From Alicyclobacillus acidiphilus NBRC 100859 (GTDB taxonomy: Bacteria > Bacillota > Bacilli > Alicyclobacillales > Alicyclobacillaceae): 64,000 bases of DNA. The notes beneath the pieces were generated by a model. The model searched no databases. It was not told where the DNA came from and was given only the letters and a program-made list of their open reading frames with translations. The position numbers and the translations under genes are program-made. Every line of letters begins with the position of its first letter. Position 1 is the first letter of the stretch. Below are positions 46,011 through 54,693 of this stretch, one piece after another. The stretch lies in contig NZ_BCQI01000011.1 in assembly GCF_001544355.1 (NCBI RefSeq), positions 1 through 64,000 of the forward strand, given 5' to 3'.

Positions 46011-46586
46011 ATGCAGAAAGACATTCGGCGTGGCGCTACCATCTTTACGGTCGCCGGTGTAATCCTTCTCGGATTTATTTACTTGGTTGTGCAATACAGT
46101 CGGTTCAACACCCCGGTTGGGATAGGGGACACGGCGCCCAACATTCAAGAAAGGACGGTTTCAGGTCAATCCTTTTCTCTTGAGGCGTTACGTGGGAAAC
46201 CAGTTCTGCTCAATTTTTTCACAACATGGTGTCAACCCTGTATTGAAGAGACTCCGGACTTAATTTCGTTTGCGAAGCAGTATGGCAATGACATTCACGT
46301 CGTGATGATCGACCGGGGAGATGGGCCAGTTATGGTCCAACAGTATGTATCCAAATACCACATACCGAGTAACATCACGGTCGTGCTAAGTCCGGATGAC
46401 AAATGGTCCTCCCGCTACGGAGTAACAGGACAGCCGGAAACGTTCTTTATCACAGCGGACGGAGCTGTGATGAGCCACTTGATCGGACCGCTGGCAGAAT
46501 CGCAGATGCTTTCCTATGCCAAGGCGGCGGGTTGCAGATGTCATCCTACGCAGAGACAGCGGGGCTTCGTAGAGGAGGGTGGATGA
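46011..46586 (+). CDS. TlpA/ResA-like membrane-anchored thioredoxin
   Basis: A 191-residue protein with an N-terminal signal anchor (about 9-28) and an extracytoplasmic AhpC/TSA-type thioredoxin fold with the redox site TTWCQPCIEETP. The cis-Pro-like loop is GQPETFF. Such proteins reduce or isomerise thiols outside the membrane and receive electrons from CcdA, whose gene follows at once. The C-terminal tail AGCRCHP is unusual. TGA lies 4 bp before the TTG of ccdA. Confidence 0.82.
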   Translation: MQKDIRRGATIFTVAGVILLGFIYLVVQYSRFNTPVGIGDTAPNIQERTVSGQSFSLEALRGKPVLLNFFTTWCQPCIEETPDLISFAKQYGNDIHVVMIDRGDGPVMVQQYVSKYHIPSNITVVLSPDDKWSSRYGVTGQPETFFITADGAVMSHLIGPLAESQMLSYAKAAGCRCHPTQRQRGFVEEGG

Positions 46587-46590
46587 AGAG

Positions 46591-47305
46591 TTGACGTTAG
46601 GTACGCATCCAACGCTTTGGTTAGCCTTCCTTGCAGGGGTACTTTCCTTTTTGTCCCCTTGCTGTCTGCCACTGTACCCGAGCTACATCTCGTACATCTC
46701 AGGCGTTACGTTCAATCAATCCGGTGAGCAAACGATCAATCATCGCTTGCGGGCACTGACACACGGTGTTTTTCATCATCGGATTTTCAATCATTTTCCT
46801 GGCCTTAGGATTATCGGCCACCCTGATTGGTCAGCTATTTGTTGGTTATCGAAATGTCATCCGAATCGTCGGTGGCATTATCGTGATCGTGATGGGGCTG
46901 GCGCTCAGCGGCCTTTTGAGACCTAAGTGGCTTATGGTGGAGAAAAAGTGGGAATTCCGAGGGGAGGGGACCAGTTACCTCGGCTCGGTACTGGTTGGCA
47001 TTAGTTTTGCGGCGGGTTGGTCTCCGTGTATTGGGCCGATTCTTTCCGCTGTATTGGTGATGAGCGCAACGGAGAGTGCCATGGGTATCTCACTCATTAC
47101 CGCATACATCGTGGGATTCGCCATTCCGTTCTTCATTCTGGGATTGACGCTAGGGTCTGTACGGAAGTTGGCAAAGTACGGCGCCATACTTTCGAAAATT
47201 GGCGGCTACATCATGGTTCTGCTTGGGGTACTGCTTCTCACGAACAGTATGTCTCGGATCACGGTGTGGCTTATCAAGCTGTACGGGGGATTTACCGGAT
47301 TCTAA
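46591..47305 (+). pseudogene. ccdA: Second CcdA-type protein, one frameshift
   Basis: The first piece holds LTLGTHPTLWLAFLAGVLSF and SPCCLPLYPSY, the second FFIIGFSIIFLALGLSATL and AAGWSPCIGPILSAVL with the second conserved Cys, to the natural end. Together they make a six-helix CcdA. The two frames meet at GGTGTTTTTC near 46767, where one base is extra. Function needs a correct frame. It sits between two thioredoxin-like genes, so this was a TlpA-CcdA-ResA set. A GTG at 46579 is an alternative start. Confidence 0.82.
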
Positions 47306-47323
47306 TCCTTGGGAGGTATGAGG

Positions 47324-47869
47324 ATGAAAAAACCACTCAAGTGGACGTTGCTCTCCGTTGTGATTGGGGCCTTGATCGTCGGTGTCGGAATGGTTGGCTT
47401 CAAGAAGCAGAGCCCAGAGGCTGCTGCAAATGTTCCCGTTGCCCCACAACAAGGGTATCGCATGCCGCCTTTTACTTTGACGGAGTACCCGGATAATAAA
47501 ACAATCGACACAAAGGACCTCATCGGCAAGCCTATTTTCATCAATATTTGGGCTTCGTGGTGTCCGCCTTGCCAGGAGGAAACACCGGACATTGTGAAGG
47601 CATACAAACAATACGGTAGCAAGGTTGTGTTCCTCAGCGTGAATGCCACTTCCCAGGACAATATGCCGGATGTGGAACAGTTCATAAAACACTATGGTAT
47701 AACCTGGCCCGTGGCTCTCGATAAAAACGGCGAGGTATTGCAGGAGTACAACATTGTAGGGTTCCCCACCTCATTCTTTGTCAACCGGCAAGGTATTATT
47801 ACCGATGTCAATGTTGGTCTCATCACAGCCCAAAACCTGAATGACCAACTTCAGAGGATAACAGAGTAA
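47324..47869 (+). CDS. ResA/TlpA-like thiol-disulfide oxidoreductase
   Basis: An extracytoplasmic thioredoxin-like protein of about 181 residues with a signal anchor and the redox site WASWCPPCQEETPD, plus cis-Pro loop GFPTSFF. The start at MKKPLKW (ATG 47324) was chosen since GGGAGG is 7 nt upstream; two earlier in-frame starts are too close to it. ResA in B. subtilis reduces apocytochrome c; here a role in reducing metal-stressed or metal-binding proteins is more likely by context. Stop overlaps the next start. Confidence 0.83.
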   Translation: MKKPLKWTLLSVVIGALIVGVGMVGFKKQSPEAAANVPVAPQQGYRMPPFTLTEYPDNKTIDTKDLIGKPIFINIWASWCPPCQEETPDIVKAYKQYGSKVVFLSVNATSQDNMPDVEQFIKHYGITWPVALDKNGEVLQEYNIVGFPTSFFVNRQGIITDVNVGLITAQNLNDQLQRITE

Positions 47870-48654
47870 TGTTGTATTCATTGCTTCAGAGAATCCCGTC
47901 CGTTTGGATTGCCCTCGTCGTCGGTGGGCTTGGTGCTTGGGTGTACTTGAGAACCGTAGGGAACAATGATCCCGTTACGGACGCCATCAAAGACCGGGTG
48001 TCCGGTGTTGTGCTGGTGTACATTTTTTTCAGCAAATTTGTCGCCGGGTTGATCTTTCATCCAAGCCCCAATTTGAGGGACGACATTTTTTCAATGCTCG
48101 GAGGGTCTGGGACGAATGGATGGCTCGTTGGGATCTTAGCCGCCATGCTGTACCTGCTGTATGGACTCCATACAGCGAGGGTGTTGGGACGAAGAGCGTT
48201 TGCCGTAGCAGCAGAGGGTACCATGATTGGCAGTATCTTTTTCTTTGCCTATCTTGCTGTCGTGAACATAAATCCGTTCCGCTTGGAATTCAGTCTTCGA
48301 TCCATTGGGGCAATTTTATTGTTGCTGTGGGCGGTGCGAAAACGTGCTCAGTTGGTAGCTCATCCTCAGCGTTTATGGGCCGCCTTTGAGGCCTTGCTGT
48401 TCGTAACCTCTGTTCTTGCTTTACGTACCACGGTGCTTTTCGTCTTCAGTCCAGCGCAATGGCTATTCATCGGAGTCATTGCGGGATCCCTCGTCATCGA
48501 GGGCATTGCGGATCTAAAGGGATTGCCCGATTCACCGCAAACGCATCTTACGGAGAAGGGCCAAATACAGCATGATTTCAATGAGGACCAGAATGCATTG
48601 AATGGCCCAAATAACACTGTGATCGACCATACCAACGAGCATGACGCTCATTGA
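47869..48654 (+). CDS. Multi-pass membrane protein of unknown function
   Basis: 261 residues with about seven hydrophobic helices and a polar, acidic His/Asn tail of some 40 residues (ending TNEHDAH). I do not recognise the family. ATG overlaps the stop of the ResA-like gene by one base, so it is the last gene of that operon. The length and topology resemble membrane electron-transfer proteins or a diacylglyceryl-transferase-like core, but no diagnostic motif is there. The last 123 bp overlap the convergent gene 48532-49116. Confidence 0.65.
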   Translation: MLYSLLQRIPSVWIALVVGGLGAWVYLRTVGNNDPVTDAIKDRVSGVVLVYIFFSKFVAGLIFHPSPNLRDDIFSMLGGSGTNGWLVGILAAMLYLLYGLHTARVLGRRAFAVAAEGTMIGSIFFFAYLAVVNINPFRLEFSLRSIGAILLLLWAVRKRAQLVAHPQRLWAAFEALLFVTSVLALRTTVLFVFSPAQWLFIGVIAGSLVIEGIADLKGLPDSPQTHLTEKGQIQHDFNEDQNALNGPNNTVIDHTNEHDAH

Positions 48655-49116
48655 GACGCTCATGAGGTTTGCTATGCAGGCCTCAACCATATCCAGCACA
48701 TTAAAGGGTTTCATCATGAACACGATAGGCAGGCAGACCGTGACCACAGGGATAACGACGGCTAAACTCTTGCTACCGGTTGTCAATTCGATAAGCATGG
48801 CGAAGATGAAAGCCAGGGACATACTGTTGAGCATACACACTCGCATCCGGATGAGATTACTCACGTAATGCATCTTGACTACGGTTTGATAGCATACGTA
48901 AAAGCCGATGATTGAACCGACAAAGCTCGTGATGAGCAACAATGCCAGCACTCCAGACACTTGAATATGTGTACCTTTTAGAGATATATGCAGTGTCAGC
49001 GACACGCTTGACCGAGGAAGCTGCGAAGATGAGGAGTTGTGTTGATGAATAAGTTCGTCAACTTCATGCTGTTTGTGTAGGTGTTGAACCGCCGTACCCG
49101 GCGTATGGCCACCCAC
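48532..49116 (-). CDS. Membrane protein of unknown function, His-rich N-terminus
   Basis: A 194-residue protein with a polar N-terminus rich in His (LHKQHEVDELIHQHN) and then about five hydrophobic segments (about 50-185). I cannot name it. Its 3' end overlaps 123 bp of the opposite gene's tail, which is long for a real pair; either one tail is wrong or the overlap is real. Codon use and the smooth membrane pattern support it as coding. Confidence 0.5.
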   Translation of the reverse strand: MGGHTPGTAVQHLHKQHEVDELIHQHNSSSSQLPRSSVSLTLHISLKGTHIQVSGVLALLLITSFVGSIIGFYVCYQTVVKMHYVSNLIRMRVCMLNSMSLAFIFAMLIELTTGSKSLAVVIPVVTVCLPIVFMMKPFNVLDMVEACIANLMSVSMSVMLVGMVDHSVIWAIQCILVLIEIMLYLALLRKMRLR

Positions 49117-49206
49117 CGACTTCAGTCATCTCTCCCATGGAATGAGACGCTGTACAGCGAACTATCACATGAAAGATCATGAAGTCGGAGTTGGTGGGTG
49201 ATTTTA

Positions 49207-50853
49207 TCATTCGGACAAGGCCTTTATGTTATACGGATCCGAAACACCTGCATATTGCAGAACAACATCCATGCCCGCCGATGCGTGATGCAAGTCATGG
49301 CAATGGAACATCCACAGGCCTGGATTATCCGCCTTAAAGGCGATGTCGTAGGTTTCCCCAGGCAGAACTTCCAGTGTGTCGAGATACACAGTGCTGCCTG
49401 TCAAGGCCTTGCCATCACGGGTAAGAACTTGAAAGTCGTGTCCATGGAGGTGCATTGGGTGAATGTACCCGCTCTTGTTTTCAATGTGGACCTTCACGGT
49501 ATCCCCCGTCTTGACGACGAACGGTGGTACGTCCGGAAATGCCTTGCCATTGATTGTGTAGACCATGCCGCTGTTGTTCATGGCGACGCCAAGGTCCATG
49601 TTGAATGTCTTGTCAAACTTCTGGTCTAATGTGAACGCCTGAACCCCTTTGGGCGATCCGTTGCCGTAGTGGGTGAAGTCAAACCACGGTTCAGCTTGGA
49701 CGTTGGGCATATCAGACATGGAACTCACGCCGGAGGCCGTGATATCGCCGATGGTTGCCCGAAGCTGCATGCGCTCCGTCATGTTGGGGTCCCCACTAAC
49801 CAAATGGACCATCCCGCTCTTTGGCATCGTGAACTCCACGTCGTATCGCTGGGCTGCCCCAATCGGCAGAAGTTCGTTCTCAATCAGCGTGGGATTTGCA
49901 ATGTCGTGTCCATCCATAGCGACCACCTTGAACGGGGTGCCAACCAGCGTCATAAGGTGTGTCATGTTGCCTGCATTCACGAGTCGCAGGCGTACAGTCT
50001 GTCCCGGCTTAGCTTCGAGCATGGTTTGCCCGCTGGCGGTCTGGTTGATGGTATACGCATCGTACATGTTCGCCATTTCAGCGACGGCGCTCTTATCCAT
50101 GTCTGTCACTTGGAAGCCATTTGTACGCAGCTTCGGCGAACCCATATTCATGTTACCCATGTCACCCATGTTTCCCATACTCATCCCGCTCATGGAATTC
50201 ATGTTCCCCATGGACTCATTATCAGACGATGACGGGGACGTGGACCATTCATGTAAGAGCAGCGTGTAGTCTCTGTCCGGTACAGGGGTCGCCTGGTTTT
50301 TCGGCAGGACCACGATACCGCCAAACAGCCCAAGGCCTATCTCTTGAACACTGTTGATGTGGGAGTGATACCAGTACGTCCCCGCTTGACTTGCGACGAA
50401 TCGGTAAACATAGCTGCCGCCAGGTGCGATGGGGTCTTGGGTCAATCCGGGTACACCGTCTTGGGAGCCGGGAACGGAAATCCCGTGCCAATGGATTGTG
50501 ATGGGGACACTGAGCTCGTTGTGGACCGTGACCTCGACGAGATCGCCCTGGTGGACCGTCAGGAGTGGACCTGGGGCCGTTCCGTTGAAGGTCATGGTCT
50601 TGACGGTTTTTCCGTTAAGGGTGATGGTCTTTTCCTGGGCAGTCAACGTGAAGGACTGTACGGGCGCCCCGGATGGCGGGTTTGCGACGTAGGCGGATAC
50701 AGGGATGAGCTTTTCATTCGCACTCGTCGCTTGGGCCAGCGGCGACATGGATGCATTCGACACCTTGTGCGTCGACCAGGCATAATAGCCACTGCCGCCG
50801 GCGATGGCAAGCACGGCTGCTGCACTGTAAAGGACAACGTGTTGCTTTTTCAC
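49207..50853 (-). CDS. Three-domain multicopper oxidase (Cu(I) oxidase/laccase type) with Met-rich loop
   Basis: A 548-residue secreted oxidase from GTG 50853 (TTAGGAG upstream). It has a signal peptide followed by cupredoxin domains. Copper ligands: HWHG (about residue 120), YHSH (about 165), HPMHLHGHDF (about 465) and HCHDLHH (about 525) are complete. A methionine-rich segment with MNSMSGMSMGNMGDMG (about 205-230) resembles the Cu(I)-binding loop of CueO-type enzymes. Oxidising Cu(I) to less toxic Cu(II) outside the cell is the likely role. Divergent from the two-component genes across box f. Confidence 0.9.
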   Translation of the reverse strand: MKKQHVVLYSAAAVLAIAGGSGYYAWSTHKVSNASMSPLAQATSANEKLIPVSAYVANPPSGAPVQSFTLTAQEKTITLNGKTVKTMTFNGTAPGPLLTVHQGDLVEVTVHNELSVPITIHWHGISVPGSQDGVPGLTQDPIAPGGSYVYRFVASQAGTYWYHSHINSVQEIGLGLFGGIVVLPKNQATPVPDRDYTLLLHEWSTSPSSSDNESMGNMNSMSGMSMGNMGDMGNMNMGSPKLRTNGFQVTDMDKSAVAEMANMYDAYTINQTASGQTMLEAKPGQTVRLRLVNAGNMTHLMTLVGTPFKVVAMDGHDIANPTLIENELLPIGAAQRYDVEFTMPKSGMVHLVSGDPNMTERMQLRATIGDITASGVSSMSDMPNVQAEPWFDFTHYGNGSPKGVQAFTLDQKFDKTFNMDLGVAMNNSGMVYTINGKAFPDVPPFVVKTGDTVKVHIENKSGYIHPMHLHGHDFQVLTRDGKALTGSTVYLDTLEVLPGETYDIAFKADNPGLWMFHCHDLHHASAGMDVVLQYAGVSDPYNIKALSE

Positions 50854-50928
50854 GTTACACACTCCTAACTCTGAATGGTGTCCCGCAAACGGTTGTGAGT
50901 GAACCATTGCCAGTGTAACGATCGATTG

Positions 50929-50944
50929 TGAAGATGGTATGAAG
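50929..50944 (+). promoter_or_regulatory. Candidate response-regulator box, copy f
   Basis: TGAAGATGGTATGAAG, a perfect TGAAG direct repeat with N6, between the multicopper oxidase and the first response regulator, which are divergent. It could serve both. Confidence 0.65.
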
Positions 50945-50990
50945 ACCGGGGAGCGTAAAGAAATCGTTACGTTTGCGGGGGATAACGAAG

Positions 50991-51692
50991 ATGAAGCGGC
51001 AACACACCATCATGGTTGCTGATGACGAAAAGAAGATTGCTGATGTGTTATCGCTGTATTTGGAGCAGGCCGGCTATGATGTCGTTTGTGTCTATACGGG
51101 CACGGAGGTTTTACAGCGCCTTGACGAGATAAATCCGTCACTCATCATTCTTGACCTCATGCTGCCGGATCTGCCGGGGGAACAGGTATGCACCATGGTA
51201 CGTGCTCGTTCGGCCGTACCCATTCTGATGCTGACGGCTAAGCATAGAGATGAGGATCGATTGAAGGGGCTTCAAATTGGCGCCGACGACTATGTGACGA
51301 AGCCGTTTAATCCGAACGAGGTGGTGGCCCGAGTTCATGCCATTTTACGCCGTACACAATTCGACCACCCACTGGCGGATCGGATGGAATATCGGGATGG
51401 CGATTTGGTCATCGATGCACTGCAGCAAGTGGTGTACAAAGGCGGGGTGAACGCTGATTTGACCGCTACGGAGTATAAACTGCTCACGACCTTGAGTCGC
51501 CATCCAAAGCGGATATTCAGCCGGGAAGAATTGATTGAACGGGTGTTCGGACTGGACTTTCGGGGGGATGTACGGACCATAGACGCCCATGTGAAAAATC
51601 TGCGGGCGAAAATTGAAGATGACCCCAAAAACCCGGTGTACATCCACACTGTCTATGGAATGGGATATCGGTTTGGAGGGGACAACGATTGA
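50991..51692 (+). CDS. OmpR-family response regulator 1
   Basis: A two-domain regulator of 233 residues. The receiver has the acidic pair ADDE, phosphate-accepting Asp in LIILDLMLPDL, Thr in MLTAKHRDED, and Lys in VTKPFNP. The DNA-binding winged helix (about 135-230) has LTATEYKLLTTLSRHP and RTIDAHVKNLRAKI. ATG 50991 follows GCGGGGGATAACG. It is translationally coupled to the kinase gene. The TGAAG-N6-TGAAG box is 46 bp upstream, which suggests self-control. Confidence 0.92.
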   Translation: MKRQHTIMVADDEKKIADVLSLYLEQAGYDVVCVYTGTEVLQRLDEINPSLIILDLMLPDLPGEQVCTMVRARSAVPILMLTAKHRDEDRLKGLQIGADDYVTKPFNPNEVVARVHAILRRTQFDHPLADRMEYRDGDLVIDALQQVVYKGGVNADLTATEYKLLTTLSRHPKRIFSREELIERVFGLDFRGDVRTIDAHVKNLRAKIEDDPKNPVYIHTVYGMGYRFGGDND

Positions 51693-52771
51693 GTCTGCGA
51701 AAGAAGATCATTCTGGCATTCTTCATAACCGTGTCAGCGATGTTGGTAGCCTTGGCTTTCATCCTTCAAGCTGAGGTTCACCGCCACTTTCTGTCGGTGG
51801 TCTGTCCGGAAATCAATTCGGTGTCGCCGTCGTTGACCCAACAAATTCAAGCCCATTTCGAGCAGGCACTCACACAGAGTTTACTGTGGACGGTTTTGGT
51901 ATTCGTGGTGGCGACAGCAGGTGTGGCGGTATTGGTCTCCCGAGCCATCACTCAACGAATCTCCGTGATGCAGACACAGGCAATGGAAATTGCGCACGGA
52001 AAGTGGGGGACGACCATCCCTGTCGAGGGCCATGATGAACTGTCTTCGCTTGCCAACACCCTGAATTACCTCTCGCAGGAGTTGGACAAGCAAGAGCAGC
52101 TCCGGAAGGATCTCATGCAAGACATTGCGCACGAACTGCGCACGCCGCTGACCACCCTGCGTTCGCATATCCAAGCGTTTTACGACGGACTGTGGGAGCC
52201 GAACCGGGAACGGCTCCAGAGTTGCTTGGAGGAGATCGAGCGGTTTCAAGCTCTCGTGTCATCTGCAGAGACGCTTTATGAGGCGGATACCGCACCTGCG
52301 ACACCGACCTCGGATGTTCCGCAGACGGAGTTGTCCGAGATTGCCAAGTCTACGGTACAGCTTTTCGAGCCAAGGTGTACAGAAGCGGGTATCACATTGG
52401 AATTGCGTTGGTCCGGGGCTCCTGTATGGGCCTCGGTTGAAGAGCAGCATGTATCACAAATTTTACGGAACCTGCTCGACAATGCCGTGAAATATACGGC
52501 CCATGGGGGAAACATCATAGTCACGGTTGGCATCCAGGAAGGTAAACCCTATTTATCGGTTGAAGACACCGGCATCGGGATACCAGAAACGGAAATCGAC
52601 AATATTTTTGAGCGCTTCTATCGGGTAGACAAATCTCGGGATCGAAGGACGGGCGGCAGCGGTCTCGGGCTTGCTATTGTAAAACGGCTTACTCAACTGT
52701 CCCAAGGCTCGATCCATGTCGAAAGTCGCGTTGGAGAAGGATCGACGTTCACTGTGACCTGGCCAAAATGA
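51689..52771 (+). CDS. Sensor histidine kinase 1
   Basis: A 360-residue membrane kinase with two helices (about 7-27 and 68-90) around a small external loop of about 40 residues that has a single Cys and a His (VHRHFLSVVCPEIN). A HAMP region follows, the phospho-His is in DIAHELRTPLT, and the ATP-binding boxes are NLLDNAVKYT, DTGIGIP, and GGSGLGLAIVKR. TTG start overlaps the regulator stop. The small loop suggests sensing of an ion or membrane state; a metal is likely from context. Confidence 0.9.
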   Translation: MSLRKKIILAFFITVSAMLVALAFILQAEVHRHFLSVVCPEINSVSPSLTQQIQAHFEQALTQSLLWTVLVFVVATAGVAVLVSRAITQRISVMQTQAMEIAHGKWGTTIPVEGHDELSSLANTLNYLSQELDKQEQLRKDLMQDIAHELRTPLTTLRSHIQAFYDGLWEPNRERLQSCLEEIERFQALVSSAETLYEADTAPATPTSDVPQTELSEIAKSTVQLFEPRCTEAGITLELRWSGAPVWASVEEQHVSQILRNLLDNAVKYTAHGGNIIVTVGIQEGKPYLSVEDTGIGIPETEIDNIFERFYRVDKSRDRRTGGSGLGLAIVKRLTQLSQGSIHVESRVGEGSTFTVTWPK

Positions 52772-52812
52772 ACGCCACGTTGGTGGCAAGCCAACATGAC
52801 TATCCTCCAGCG

Positions 52813-53430
52813 CTATGGGGATCTGTTGGGGGCGGCCACAATGAGGCGAAACACATCGACGAAGCCAATGAAGCGCATATCCTGAATCGAAAATCCCGCC
52901 ATCCGGAGGTTGTCCATTGTTCTGCGGTTGACATTCGCCCCTGTTATCCGGACGATGAGGGGATTGAGCAGATGAAGGGCGATAGCAATGGGGAAGTGGT
53001 CGCTCAGCATGTGTTCAATCATGAGAAGGCGTCCCTCAGGCTTCAGAACCCGACGGATTTCCAGAAGCCCGGCAACGGGATCGGGGACAGAGCAGAACAC
53101 GCAGGTTGACACTACGAAATCAAATGTGTTGTCGTCGAACTGTAGGTGTTGCACATCCATTTGCACTAGCCGTACCTTCGCACGGCATTCTTTGGCACGC
53201 TTTTGTGCGTACGACAACATGCGGGGACTGAAGTCAATGGCGGTGACGTTCACATTCTCAGGGTAGAATTTGAGGTTGGCGCCAGTTCCAACTCCCACTT
53301 CAAGGACTTCACCGTGCACACGGCCGATCAATTCCGCCCGGTACTTGTCATCCACCATTCGATCCATCTTGTCGAACAAGGGGGCAATTCGATCATATCG
53401 GCGTCTGATTTTCTCCGTAATGCTGGTCAA
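52813..53430 (-). CDS. SAM-dependent methyltransferase (UbiE-like)
   Basis: 205 residues. SAM loop VLEVGVGTGANLKFYP, FSPRMLSYA, MDVQHLQFDDNTFDFVV, and VLKPEGRLLMIEHML are typical of the UbiE/phosphatidylethanolamine N-methyltransferase-like group. Substrate unknown. A small hydrophobic helix (IAIALHLLNPLIV) near the end suggests membrane or lipid association. Convergent with the kinase 1 gene. Confidence 0.8.
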   Translation of the reverse strand: MTSITEKIRRRYDRIAPLFDKMDRMVDDKYRAELIGRVHGEVLEVGVGTGANLKFYPENVNVTAIDFSPRMLSYAQKRAKECRAKVRLVQMDVQHLQFDDNTFDFVVSTCVFCSVPDPVAGLLEIRRVLKPEGRLLMIEHMLSDHFPIAIALHLLNPLIVRITGANVNRRTMDNLRMAGFSIQDMRFIGFVDVFRLIVAAPNRSP

Positions 53431-53595
53431 CTTTGGTCACCCGCCCTTAACCTTGACTTCAGCATTCGCCACCGTGCTCCTCTTGGAGCGTAACATAAAA
53501 ATGACCCACTGTTTCCATTGTCTTGCGGTCGACGTTTGTCCCAATAGGCGACATAACGGGTCAAGGGAGGCACCAACGGCCCCCCCTTGAGCCAT

Positions 53596-53865
53596 TCAGT
53601 TGCTGTGTGCCTGTCTGTAATGATCAGAATTATGATGAGATGCGGAGTCTGCTTGTATTTCCTTGGCGAGGCGGTCGTACTGCATCTGTAACTCCTCGAG
53701 CCGAACTCGTAAATCCGCCATCTCTTCCTCTTTGGAGTTGAATTTCCGTTTCGGTGCACCCTGCATGGAATTTCCGTCGTGTCCCCCGTGCATGCCTTTC
53801 ATCATGAAAGCCATCATTAGGGGACATGCCAGTAACGCAACGACGGTTCCAATGGTTTGCAACAT
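53596..53865 (-). CDS. Small DUF2933-like membrane protein with coiled coil
   Basis: An 89-residue protein: one membrane helix with the signature ACPLMMAFMMKGMHGGH, then a basic linker and a coiled coil (EEEMADLRVRLEELQMQYD) and a His/Ser-rich tail. The helix followed by MMxGMHG is characteristic of the small DUF2933-like proteins found in copper and silver islands. A shorter paralogue lies at 61780. ATG 53865 has GAGGAG 9 nt upstream. Box c lies just upstream. Confidence 0.68.
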   Translation of the reverse strand: MLQTIGTVVALLACPLMMAFMMKGMHGGHDGNSMQGAPKRKFNSKEEEMADLRVRLEELQMQYDRLAKEIQADSASHHNSDHYRQAHSN

Positions 53866-53916
53866 CGACATCTCTCCTCGTCACATGTCTTCACAACCTT
53901 CAATACCAGCAAATTG

Positions 53917-53932
53917 TGAAGAAAGTATGGAA
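53917..53932 (+). promoter_or_regulatory. Candidate response-regulator box, copy c
   Basis: TGAAGAAAGTATGGAA, 46 bp upstream of the DUF2933-like gene start. Confidence 0.6.
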
Positions 53933-54004
53933 CCAGATAGTCTCAAAACACCATTTTCAGGCTCGTAACGTGTGCTACCTTGAAAAAGGGGAACTGAGGA
54001 ACGT

Positions 54005-54238
54005 TCACTGCCGTTTCAGGTGCTCCTTCATTTCTTCAAAAGTTTCGGTATCGATCTCGCCTCGAGCATACCGCTCCCGCAATATTTGCTCAGCGTCCAA
54101 CCTTGAGGAGTCGGATTTTTTCGTGATCCTGTCAAGAAGGAAAATTACCAAATAGATAACAGCTACGAGGATGACAATCCATACCAGCATGGTCAGCCAT
54201 CCTCCGAACATGCCAATTCCAGAAAGGCCATACATCAT
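54005..54238 (-). CDS. Small SHOCT-domain membrane protein
   Basis: A 77-residue protein with one membrane helix (about 18-37) and the C-terminal SHOCT motif ILRERYARGEIDTETFEEM. Same layout as 39961-40212. It lies between the DUF2933-like gene and the small secreted protein, all on the minus strand, forming a mini-operon of membrane peptides. Confidence 0.75.
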   Translation of the reverse strand: MMYGLSGIGMFGGWLTMLVWIVILVAVIYLVIFLLDRITKKSDSSRLDAEQILRERYARGEIDTETFEEMKEHLKRQ

Positions 54239-54288
54239 GACTGCTCACTCCTGATTGAGAGAGGCTGATCTGTGGGTAATGATGAGAA

Positions 54289-54314
54289 CGGGGTCGAGGA
54301 AATCCTCAACCCCG
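54289..54314 (-). terminator. Terminator between small minus-strand genes
   Basis: On the minus strand CGGGGTTGAGG pairs with CCTCGACCCCG around ATTT, then TTCTCATCATT. It lies after the small secreted protein gene. Confidence 0.55.
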
Positions 54315-54330
54315 CCGAAACCAAATTTAC

Positions 54331-54552
54331 TCATTTCTGAGCCTGCCCGAATTGGCTCATGAAGTTGCTACACGCTTGGATCATCGCTTGACCTTGGGGT
54401 GTGTTCAGTGCCTGTTGCATCATCTGTTGAGCCTGTGCAGGCGGGGTGTTCGTCGGTGTTGTAGTGGAGGCGAAGACATTCGGTAATGTGACACCTCCAA
54501 TTACCATGCCGACTGCGAGCACGGGTAACGTCCAGAGAACTTTCTTCAACAT
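54331..54552 (-). CDS. Small secreted Gln/Met-rich protein
   Basis: A 73-residue exported protein from ATG 54552. The signal peptide ends at NVFAS, followed by a Thr/Pro linker and a short helical part QQMMQQALNTPQGQAMIQAC with Met, Gln and one Cys. No family recognised. Divergent from response regulator 2 with box d between, which suggests shared control. Confidence 0.6.
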   Translation of the reverse strand: MLKKVLWTLPVLAVGMVIGGVTLPNVFASTTTPTNTPPAQAQQMMQQALNTPQGQAMIQACSNFMSQFGQAQK

Positions 54553-54614
54553 GTGACACACCAACCTTTCTGTAATGAGATTTCTTTCTTCGACTTTGTT
54601 ATAGGTCGTAAGTG

Positions 54615-54630
54615 TGGAGAAAGTATGCAG
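54615..54630 (+). promoter_or_regulatory. Candidate response-regulator box, copy d
   Basis: TGGAGAAAGTATGCAG, a weaker copy of the direct repeat, between divergent genes (small secreted protein and response regulator 2). Confidence 0.5.
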
Positions 54631-54693
54631 ATGATGTGACGAATTTGCTAACGAGATACGGAGCTGCACATTTCAAGACAAGGGGGTATCTAT

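Noticed and set aside
49170-49195. A further operator copy CATGAAAGATCATGAAG
   Set aside because: The spacing between the arms is not 6 bp, so the helical phasing seen in the others is lost.
49667-50270. Plus-strand frames opposite the multicopper oxidase at 49.2-50.9 kb
   Set aside because: They are antisense to intact copper-binding motifs and have no ribosome sites.
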